64,000 nucleotides of DNA from Furcasterigmium furcatum (lineage: Eukaryota; Ascomycota; Sordariomycetes; Glomerellales; Plectosphaerellaceae): NCBI GenBank assembly GCA_001599815.1, contig BCIA01000006.1:1614961-1678960 (forward strand), written 5' to 3'. The notes beneath the pieces were generated by a model. That model made no database searches, was not told the DNA's origin, and saw only the letters and a program-made list of their open reading frames with translations. Numbering within the stretch: position 1 is the stretch's first letter; each line of letters opens with the position of its first letter. The translations under genes and the position numbers were made by a program. This document shows, piece by piece, positions 1-8,921 of the stretch.

Positions 1-1659
1 TGATCGGTGGAGATGCTCGCTGGTGCTTTTCCTCCACCGGCGGTGGTGGAGGCGGACCCTGCCCTTGATGTGCCGGAACCTGCTCTTCTCGAGCCTCAGC
101 TTGCGGTTCGGAGGAACCAAAAGACGCGCTGGGAGGGGGAGGGGGTCGCGCAGCGTCATGCGAGGGCTCAGCATGGTGGTCTTCGCCGTGACCATGGCCA
201 TGACCATGACCGTGACTGTGACCGTGGTCGTGGTGGTGAGACTCTCCCGGCGGGTGATGGCCGTGGTGAGGTTCATGGTGGTGGTGACGCTGATACTCAT
301 GCGAGCCCTGCCCTTCGCGGGACGGTTGCGACGGTGGAGGAGGATGGAAATGACTACTCTCGTGGCCGGGACCTTGGGCGGGTCCAGAATAGTGCTCACC
401 AGTAGATGAGGCCTGATGAGGCTGCGGCCTGAATTCTCCCTTTGTGAAGTACTGTACGATTTCGGGGACATGCTGCGAGGTTGTCTGTGTGTGAGTCTGG
501 ATGTCTGAGGAAGGAGCCGGGGGTGCTGGTGCCTGTCGAGGTTGTCAGCCCCGAGCGCATGTGCACCTGCGGCACTTTTACCTACCGGAACCCTGTAGTG
601 TCTGTCGTATACTGCCCACCATCTCCCAAACATCTCATCGAACGGGTTGTCGCTCTTGTTGGCATCCCGGCCTTGGAACCAGGGCTTCACGGAGCCAATG
701 AAGTGGACCAGGTTGATGCTGGACTGGAAGTGTCGGTAGGCAGGGACGTATTGGTAGTGGGCCGAGGGGGTGACATTGTACGTGAAGCTGATGCGGTTGT
801 AGCTGTTGCGGAAGTGCATGTTGAGCAAGCCCTGGTCGGCGCCATCGAAGGAGATGCCCCTCTCGGCCATGGCCATGAGAGCGTAGTAGTCGCCGAGGTT
901 CGGGGTGAGGACCATGACACCAGTGTTGAAGATGTCGGGCCAGCCAATGTCAGGGGCGGCGGAAAACGGGGCGGGGATGTCGAAGAGCTCATCGGGAGCT
1001 CTATAGGCGAGGACATCGGCATCGATGTAGACGATCTTGGAGAACTGCGTCTGCTTCCAGAGGTTGACCTTGGTGAATGCAGAGTGCAGGTCAGGACGGT
1101 TCATCAGATGGAGATTGGCGGGCTTCTCGTTTCGGATGCGAGGTACGGGGATGACATGGTCGTACACAGTCTACGGTTGAGGAAAGGGGCTTAGCAAAGT
1201 AGAAATGGGAGGACAATGGGCGGCAGCGATATGGCACGGTCCTAGGAGGAGGGTCGCACCTTCAGCTGTGTAATGACTTCGGCCGAGACGGTATCGAGGG
1301 TGACCAGAACGGCCAGCTGTTTTGCCGTGCCAGCATCACGCAAGGAGTGAGCAAGCACCAATGCGCCTAGCATGCGGTGGTTAGGACCGGTACTGCAGGT
1401 CAGAAAGCAATTGGGTAGGCATTGATGGAGTACCTGGAAGATATGAGTCGCTCAGCAGCAGCTGTGGGTGGCGCGCGTGTGGTCAGCCTGGGAGCTCTCG
1501 TTGCTTCTGGTGGTGCGAGGGAACAGAGACGCGCGCGCGGCAATCCGATTCGCGGAGGAGCTCGAGTGAAGCAAGCTCGGAGCCGATGCGCGCGCGTCGT
1601 GGGTTTGGTGTGGTTGGACGAACCGTGGCATAGACATGGTCCCCTCCACGGGCAGCCAT
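1..1659 (-). CDS. Glycogenin (GT8 self-glucosylating initiator of glycogen synthesis), 3' end outside window
   Basis: Glycogenin glucosylates its own tyrosine from UDP-glucose and primes glycogen synthesis in the cytosol. The reconstructed exons on the minus strand are 1624-1659, 1434-1461, 1260-1366, 586-1170 and 1-532 (continuing past the window). Joined they read through in one frame for more than 425 residues. The product begins MAARGGDHVYATLLLSDSYL, followed by LVLAHSLRDAG and the DxD metal site in KIVYIDADVLAYRAPDELFD. NTGVMVLTPN, DGADQGLLNMHF and HFIGSVKPW follow, all hallmarks of the GT8 fold. Exon 5 carries the fungal motif HVPEIVQYFTKGEFRP and then a tail rich in His, Pro and Gly with alternating HG units. 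Exon 2 is only 28 nt, so simple ORF calling misses the gene. Family assignment is firm. Exact splice sites are inferred, and the C-terminal glycogen-synthase-binding end is not in the window. Confidence 0.9.
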
Positions 1660-3159
1660 TGCGACTGGGGATTCTGAGACACGGGCGACGGACTCGAAGA
1701 ACTCGATGCGAAAGCGAGACAGGAAGACTGGAGGAGAAGACGGGAGGAAAAGGAGGAGGGGATGGAAGATGGGCGCGGGCCGCTCAGTGCAGGGCCATGC
1801 AGAACGACGCTGCGGGAGTCGAGTGAGGGGAATATATTAGATGGAGGCCGGTGCCGGTCAAGTTCGACAGGCGGGCAGGTGACGACGCGACTCCGGAGAT
1901 GTTGAAGACCTGGAGAAAGCCCGGACGGAGGAGAGAGGGAGGAAGAGGGGAAGAAGGAAGATGAGAGAGAGGGAAAGTAGGGGTCTGTCCTGCCGCGTCT
2001 GGTGTGTGTGCCTGCCTGCAGTCGAGGAGAACAGCAGGAAGGAGCAACTGATCTGATGTGAGGCAAGAGGTGAGCGATCCGGAAGTGACGAGCGACAGAC
2101 AACAAAACGTCACACCTCGCCGCCCCTGGTCCCATGCACTAGTCGCCGAGCCGGGAAAGGTCGACTTTGGACTGCATCTCCACTCGCTCGGGGTATTGAT
2201 CAGTCAGCGCATAGGTAGGTAGGTACAGTGGTAAACCTCCTCTTCCTCTCTCATTCCGATTGATCTGTTCCTCGCCATTGCACCCTCTCCTGTCAGTCCG
2301 GATGCCTTTCATCTCTCCGTCCCGCAGACTCTGCCCAAATGCCTCACATCAAATCGACGATGATGCTCCCGGGCGAATCTAGGCTCTCGACTGTGGATCC
2401 ACAAAGCCTGGTCCCGGCCGTGAACAAGGCCAGCACAGACCGCAATGCACCCAGAGCTCCTTTGCGAATCCAAGGACAAGCTCGACAACCCCTTGAGGAA
2501 ATTACCTGCGTACGACAGGGGGGACACGCCCAATCACCATCTCTTGACTCGACGCTCCCGTCAACACCACGTTTGGCTATAATGGCATACTTCTCGTATC
2601 CGATACCCAAAGCCGCCTGTCCTCGATGGACGATCAGTACTCGCCATATCATGCCTTGCCGTCTTGATAAGTATTGCCAGAGACGTCAGGTTGTCAAGCG
2701 GTGCACGCCACAGATCCATCCTGATGTGCAATTGTCGTCTCATGACCACTCGCCTGTCGTTTGACCTTCCCCGCATCTTGAGATCGACATCGAGAGCCTC
2801 CACCCAATATCACCTGTTTGCCAACTGCCAACCAAGCCATCGCTGCTTTGCCTCTTTGTTCAACGGCGTCGCCAACAAGGATTGCCTGAGCGGAATGCGT
2901 CTGCTAGGATGTATTCTCCGACCCTCTAATTGCCAACCATCTCCGAACGGTTCAAAGAGCGCGGGAATTACGCTCGATAAGAGTTCGACATTCATGAATG
3001 ATGGAGCCTTCAGGAATCCACAACCCTTTGCTACCGATCCAATGCTGTCGCCATGCTGTCGCTGAACAACAGTCGTAGATCCAGAAACGCATTGCCTCGT
3101 GTCCAGGGTACCAAAACGCATATGGCTCTACCCTCCAAGCCTACTGCTGTGTTCACAGC
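1660..3159. other. Glycogenin upstream region and 3' flank of the NLR gene; no gene seen
   Basis: The 1.5 kb between the glycogenin start and the NLR stop codon contains only short, low-complexity reading frames on both strands and no recognisable domain. It holds a short TAGG tetramer run near 2213-2225 and pyrimidine-rich stretches near 2235-2255. Both are common in promoters of filamentous ascomycetes. Confidence 0.5.
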
Positions 3160-6100
3160 CTACAGCCTGCGCTCTCGTTGACGAAGAAAAAATCCGACGA
3201 CAGCATAATCAAACCCATAATCCTGCCAGAGGTCATCCGCAATATCGATTGGCGTCCTCCCTTTGCCGTCCTTTAGTGTTGGATCTGCCCTCTTGTCAAG
3301 CAGCGCCAACACGAGATCTCGTTTCCCACTTGCAGCGGCTATATGAAGTGGTGTTTCGCGATTCTTATCTTGGGAATTGGGATTCGCACCTATGAGCAGG
3401 AGGAGCTCAACCACACTCAGAGAACTTTTGGCACCCTGTTGCGCACGGTCCTTGGCGGCCTGAATTGCTTCGGGGCCGTGAAGCATGGTGGGAGATACCG
3501 CGACATGGAGTGGTGTTACCCCGGTCCTATCTTGGTGGTTTGGATCAGCGCCTCCTGCAAGGAGCATACGAACAACGCCCTCGGAGCCGCAAAAAGCCCC
3601 AGCGGCGACATGGAGTGGCGTTTGTCCATTCTTATTTTCGCAGTTTGGCTCAGCCCCTTGCTGGAGGAGGAGTCTGACAACCGGCTCGTAGCTGCCAAAC
3701 GTCGGAGATGTTGCATAATGGAGTGCTGTTTCTCCGTTCTTATTTCTGAGCTTCACGCTGGCGCCTTTCTTGAGGAGCAGGCTGACCAGAACCTCGGAGC
3801 CGCGAAGAGCGGCGCCATGGAGTGCCGTGTTCCCTTTCTTGTCTTGTCGGTCTGGACCAGCGCCGTTGTCGAGAAGAAGTTGAACGGTGGCCTTGGGGCC
3901 GTATTGGGCCGCTGAACAGAGTGCAACCGAGCCGTCGCCGGCCTCTACGTCAACTGACACTCGACCGGTCTCAAGTATCAGTTCCAATATCCTCACGCTG
4001 CCGGTCCTAGCTGCGGAGACGAGGACAGATGCCAGCTGCTGATTGATCTTCGTCTCTAACGACTGGTTTTGCTGGCCTTGTAGGACCAGGGCGGCGGTCT
4101 CTTGATTCCCACTGCAGATTGCGTGAGACACCGGAGTTGCTCCAATGTTGTCTTTGGCGTCGATGCGAGCTCCCGCCTTGAGTAAGGACCTCACGACATC
4201 GGCATGGCCGTGAAGCGCGGCATACGCCAGCGGAGTTCGACCTTCTCTGCATCTCGTCTCGATGTCAGTCCCCAACCAGAGAAGGCGTTTCGAGGTTCGT
4301 CGGAGACGGGCGGATGGATCGTTTAGAAACAACTCCACGATGTCTTTGAATCCACGCTCCGACGCCACAGATAGTGGGGATCGTCCCGTACCGTCGACGG
4401 GGTAGCCTGGTCGAACATGATCGTTCTTGAGCAAGAAATTGGCCGCGGGCAAGACACCGCAGTACGAGGCAATCATGAGCGGTGTTGCTTTCTCGGGGGC
4501 ATCGAGATTGGAGCTCGCCGAAAGAATGGGATCGAACCACGCTGGCACAGTGTTCGTCTTCCAGCCACACAACTTCAATACCGACTCATCAACACGTTCC
4601 GTACCTGAGTCTCGAGCGTGGATAAACCAATTTCTCGCCGAGTAGTCGAGCAGAGGGTTATCCATGAGGAGTTCCTGAGCCAAGCCTTGCCTGTTAGATC
4701 TCAGCAAGGCACGGTAATCGAAGGGCCTATAATGGTCGCCAATCTGAAACTCGTCGAAGAGCAGATGCTGGATACAGATTCTGGCAAGGACAAGGTGGGA
4801 GTCCGATGGTCGAAGACAATGTTTCCAGGCGAGGGCTGCAGTAGCTCCCGGGGTAGCAGGTGCGCCAGTGGTTCCCTGGACCAGAAACTCCCTTGCGGTT
4901 TGATGGAGGAGGTATATCTTGGAGTCGATGATGGTCACGAAGAGCCCACACAGGTCTCTCACATATTTCCGGAAGAGGTCTCCCTGTTTGAGGTCCAGAT
5001 CTTCGTAGGAACGGTGTTCCCGAATCGCGAGAGCAACGGCCATTTCCCCCAGTGTCAAGGGCCGCGTTGCCGCCACGACGATGTGTAGCAGCTTCCTGGC
5101 CTCTTCGTGGTTGATGCTCTTGCTCAGGAGTCTGTCATATGCCTCGTCAACAGTCTGAGGAAGCTGTGAAGTAGCAGCAAGAATCCTGCTCTTGTCCGTA
5201 TATATGTCCTTGCGGATCAGGTCAAGTGTGAGGTGAGCCCATAGATACGTGCGATGCGGGACTCTCAGGAGCTGCTGCAGAAGCAGCTTTTCCTCGTCCG
5301 GTTGCAATATCATAGACTTCCCGATCGTTCTCGTCTCGGCCTCAATGACCAAGTTGATCTCTTGGGCAATCTTTTGCACCTCTTCCTCGTTCTCTCCCTT
5401 GAGGTGAATGACTGGAAGGCCGGGCAGGTTTATTGGCTCAAACCCCTGACCGATGCGGCCATAGGGACGGCTGGTCAGAAGCAGTTTCAGTCTCGTGGCG
5501 GTGTTCTGGCTGCCATAGAAGTCGCAGAGCGCTTTTGTGAGTTCAATACGCTCCCTTTCAGCGCACTCATCATACGCGTCCAGGATACAAACGACTTCTC
5601 CGGCATTGGGATCTCGTGAGAGCGTCACGAGGAGGTCCCATAGCTCGGCAATCGAGTTCAGGAGGAAGTCTCCGTTTGCTTCGAAATGACGGAGGATGTC
5701 GTCCGATAAAAGGTGCTTCTTCTGGAAGAGGAGCTGATGCAGTATGCATCGGAGCGCACCGTTGGCGCTGCGCTGATCGTCGAAGTCGTCTTTGAAGAAG
5801 AAATAGCACGTCGTCCTATCGGCCGTGGTTGGAAGCACGTTGTCAATCAGATGCTTCGCCAGAACCGACTTGCCACAGCCAGGGTCCGCGGAGACCCAGA
5901 GCATGCTCGACGATCCATGATCTCGCCATTGATTGAACAGCCTGTGAGCGAGGAACCACTCGCATGTTCCTGCGACGCGCTCTCGGTTTCTGTCTTTTCG
6001 ATCTCGGTAAGGTGAAGTTCGCAAGCTTCTGAGCATCGATGTTTCCCGTTTCCTCCGGTCATCGGGGCTGAAGTAGTAGTTGTTACCAACCTGGAGCGAC

Positions 6101-6217
6101 GCTTGGCCTTGGACGGTCGCGTCTCCCAGTGTGTTTGACACCAGTGGTTGCCGTTCTGCGCGGTGCCTGGTCAGTCCTCGCAATCGTGGGCAGGTCTGCT
6201 CATGTCATACCCGTCAT
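3160..6217 (-). CDS. NLR-like STAND receptor: HET-s-type amyloid motif, NACHT, ankyrin repeats
   Basis: Predicted intracellular signal-transducing NTPase that activates the divergent HET-S-like executor. The uninterrupted frame reaches 6183 but has only a TTG there. A better start is ATG at 6217: a 7-nt exon (6211-6217), a 55-nt intron (6156-6210; GTATGA donor, CTGAC branch site, CAG acceptor), then exon 2 (3160-6155), giving about 1000 residues that begin MTERQPLVSN. Residues 10-28 form a HET-s-like amyloid motif (NTLGDATVQGQASLQVGNN). The NACHT Walker A motif is ADPGCGKS near residue 95 and Walker B is VVCILDAYDEC. From about residue 555 to the end there are roughly twelve ankyrin units (for example GNTALHGAALRGSEVLVSLL, GETALHYA, GQTPLHVA, ETPLHIAAASG). 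The small N-terminal motif in place of a full effector domain matches receptors that signal by amyloid templating. The ligand is unknown. Confidence 0.9.
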
Positions 6218-6702
6218 GGCGGCAGCAGTGGACGCCCATCCCTGGCTTTCGTTCGTTCGAAGATAAGGGTCACTGGGTGCGGAGGAGGCCTGCCATGGGA
6301 AGGAGGTGAGGGCATCGTCACGAAATGCAGCAGGCTGCCAGCCTGATTATGTGCTGCTGGAACGCACCGCCCGCTGCATCAATGTTGGTTGTGGCGTACC
6401 GCAAGAGACCACCCTGGACGGGCTACCGATGCAGCCCATGACCAGCTCGGCCAGCTTTGCCTCCAGGGCGCCGACACTGTGCCGTTGACTCCAAAATTGC
6501 CCACGGTGTGTTCCTCTCGAACGACGCCAAGCCGGCCGACATGCTGCGCCTCCCTCATGCGTGCTGTCTGGAGTGGTGTGAAGGATCAGGCTGCGCACTG
6601 CGCCGCCAGCACCTGAGAGTCGTGCCTATAAACTGCAACTGAAGATCCCTTCTCCCTTCTTGACGTTTCCCGCAACTGAGAAAGATCACCACCCTCTGCG
6701 AG
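6218..6702. promoter_or_regulatory. Shared divergent promoter of the NLR and HET-S-like genes
   Basis: These 485 bases separate two divergently transcribed genes whose products are predicted to act together. A TATAAA lies at 6627-6632, 71 bp before the HET-S-like ATG. No equally clear TATA element is visible on the receptor side. Co-regulation from this interval is an inference from the geometry. Confidence 0.55.
6627..6632 (+). promoter_or_regulatory. TATA box of the HET-S-like gene
   Basis: TATAAA 71 bp upstream of the ATG, at a plausible distance for a short 5' leader. Assigned by motif and position only. Confidence 0.4.
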
Positions 6703-7557
6703 ATGGCCGAACCCTTCGGCATTGTCACGGGCGCATTGAGCGTCGCAGCCCTCTTCAACAATTGCGTCGCCTGTTTCGAATTCATCCAACTCGGCCGTCA
6801 ACTTGGGCGCGATTTCCAGGCTTGCCAACTGAGGCTCGACACGGCGAGGGCTCGGCTTGGGCGATGGGGAGAGGCAGCCAACGTTCACACGGACCCACGA
6901 TTCGCCACGGTGTCCGCCAACACAGACAAGTCTGTACAGCACGCGAAAGACACACTTGAGGAGATAAAGGAGCTCTTCGAAGCGGCGCAGAAGACTTCAA
7001 AGCGGTATGAGTTGCGTGAGGCACCAGATGCCTTGGTGCTGTTCGAGGCGGATGACATGGATCCCATCGGGCGGCGGTTGCATGATCGGTCGATGAGCCT
7101 TGCGCGTCGAAGACAGAGGGGCGCAAGCCTGGTCAAGAAGACGACTTGGGCGCTTTACGATGGGAAGCAGCTTGAGAAGCTGGTGAGCCAGATCACCACC
7201 CTCGTTGATGATCTGGAGAAACTCTTCCCCGTCGAGGCCATTTGTCGCAGACTGGCCGAGGTCGAGATCGAGGAAATTGAGGACGAGCCGAGCCTGGCGG
7301 CATTGCAGGAGGCGGCGAGGGGAGTGGATGACGTCCTGCTAGGAGCTGTTGACCAGAAGTTGAACGAGATCGCGGGGAGGAACTCGGCGCGAGACATTCG
7401 GGCCGAGGAGCGGGCGGACGTCCAGGTTGGCCACCGGTATAGCAACGCGGTGCTCGCTCAGGGCATCGTCGTCACGGATAGGGCGATTAACTCGGCAGGG
7501 AACATTGCGGCCTCGGGAGACTCGAATGTGCATATCGGGAGTCGGTTCGGGTCCTAG
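6703..7557 (+). CDS. het-S: HET-S-like protein: HeLo domain plus C-terminal prion-forming domain
   Basis: Intronless, 284 residues. Residues 1 to about 220 form a HeLo helical domain starting MAEPFGIVTGALSVAALFNN; the N-terminal hydrophobic helix is the segment that inserts into membranes in this family. The C-terminus carries two pseudo-repeats typical of the HET-s prion domain: R1 at about 225-245 (GRNSARDIRAEERADVQVGH) and R2 at about 261-281 (INSAGNIAASGDSNVHIGSR). They are spaced by exactly 36 residues (N227/N263, G243/G279), and the intervening linker contains no motif. In this family the repeats stack into a beta-solenoid amyloid, which triggers membrane attack by the HeLo domain and cell death. 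The protein stops right after R2, without the short aromatic tail described for Podospora. Residue 23 is Ala and residue 33 is Gln. It pairs with the divergent NACHT-ankyrin gene carrying a matching motif. Confidence 0.95.
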   Translation: MAEPFGIVTGALSVAALFNNCVACFEFIQLGRQLGRDFQACQLRLDTARARLGRWGEAANVHTDPRFATVSANTDKSVQHAKDTLEEIKELFEAAQKTSKRYELREAPDALVLFEADDMDPIGRRLHDRSMSLARRRQRGASLVKKTTWALYDGKQLEKLVSQITTLVDDLEKLFPVEAICRRLAEVEIEEIEDEPSLAALQEAARGVDDVLLGAVDQKLNEIAGRNSARDIRAEERADVQVGHRYSNAVLAQGIVVTDRAINSAGNIAASGDSNVHIGSRFGS

Positions 7558-7965
7558 GACCTGGAATGTTGAACACGAGAGATCACGGGAGGATGCCCGG
7601 ATGGTGGTGACGTACTACAGCCCTGAATTGTTGACCGAGCCCAGGTCATTGCCCAGACGGCTTCGCCTCACTTGGTCCTTCCCGTCTAAGACACGGAGCC
7701 TAGAAAAGAGAAACTTGGAGAGGATGGATGCTGCCTGCCGTGCCGTGCCGGCGAAATATGATGTGCCTTCTCAGATAGTCCTTCGTGCCTTCCATTCCCA
7801 TTACCTTGTCGTCAGTCCTGACCTTAGACCGGGCACCTACAATTAGATGCCGTCCAGACACACTCTTTTCCTTTTCCTTCGAGTTCCACTGGCGGCCAGC
7901 CTTCGATCACAAGCCTTTCCCCTCAACACCAAGCGGGAGCATCACTGGCATCATCAGCAGCTACG
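7558..7965. other. Spacer between the two HeLo copies
   Basis: 408 bases with no supported gene and no copy of the amyloid motif in the forward frames I checked. It presumably holds the 3' UTR of the HET-S-like gene and the promoter of the second HeLo copy. Confidence 0.4.
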
Positions 7966-8636
7966 ATGTCCCCGGCTGAGCTCGCAATCGGCATCGCCAC
8001 GGGAGTACCACCTCTGGTAACCAACTGTGCCACTCTACTCGGCTACATCCAGCACGCCCGCCACCTGGAGCGTGATTACGATACGTACTATCTCCGGTTC
8101 GAGGCCGCAAACGTCAGGTTAATGCGATGGGGTGAGGCATTCGACATCGACAAGAACTCATGCTTCGCCCCAAAACCGACTGAAAGCACAAATTCTGAGG
8201 GACAGCTGGCACGTTCCATCTTTCAGCAGATACAGAAGCTTCTCGAAAGGACAAACAAACTGCTGAAACGGTATGAGAAGCTCGCGGAGGCGGCCGCCGC
8301 GGGTGACCCGCGCGGAGTCGATTTTCTCAGGAGGATAGCCTGGGCTGTCTGCGATCGAAAGGAGCTGGAGGAGCTGGCAACACAGGTTGCCGCCCTGGTC
8401 GACAATTTGGAGCAACTGTACCCCATCAAGTGGTACACCCTAATCTTCTCGAGGTTGAGGATGTGCATGAGGATCGGAGCAGCTTGACGACGTTGGGGGA
8501 CGGACGAGAGCTCCGCAAGACTTGGGACTTTGGACGGAGGAGTAGTGGAGAGTCAAGGGGCCCACGGCAGTTGGACAACAAACGCAGATCAGCTCAGGGA
8601 ACTTCATTCGGCGGTGGATTGTCTGGGGAATTATAG
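7966..8636 (+). pseudogene. Second HeLo-domain copy, frame-disrupted, without a prion domain
   Basis: The open frame 7966-8487 encodes 173 residues that align along their length with the HeLo domain of the upstream HET-S-like gene. Examples are LMRWGEAFDID against LGRWGEAANVH, and VDNLEQLYP against VDDLEKLFP. Similarity stops near 8425, where the frame runs into an unrelated tail and a stop. It resumes in another frame, open from about 8430 to 8636, where EVEDVHEDRSSL matches EVEIEEIEDEPSL of the neighbour. No intron boundary rescues the junction, so a small indel is the simplest explanation. Nothing resembling the amyloid repeats follows. It is either a decaying tandem duplicate or a short HeLo-only product; the sequence alone cannot tell. 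Confidence 0.75.
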
Positions 8637-8921
8637 ATCTACAGCGACATTCCCTCACATAGCCTTACACGCTATGCGAATAATTACACACGCGTCCGGT
8701 CACCGCAGCGAGCCTCAGCTACCATCAACCATCGTTCCTCATTTCCAAGCCTTCTACACAGATGCCGTCATCCTCGTCAAGCCGTTGCCCTCCTACCGAG
8801 AAAGGTGTCTGATATTCATAGGTTTACAGTGTTGTTTTGTTGCACGAAATGCCCAAAGAAGCCGCTCAAACGCCATGCCTGATGCTGTGTAATATCCCCC
8901 CTGCCGCTCTCCGAGTACACA
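8637..8921. other. Intergenic, convergent 3' ends
   Basis: Short gap between the HeLo pseudogene and the Hrd1 stop codon. No feature recognised. Confidence 0.4.

Noticed and set aside
481..1194. 237-codon plus-strand frame at the left edge
   Set aside because: It is the complement of glycogenin exons 4 and 5, which carry unmistakable GT8 motifs.
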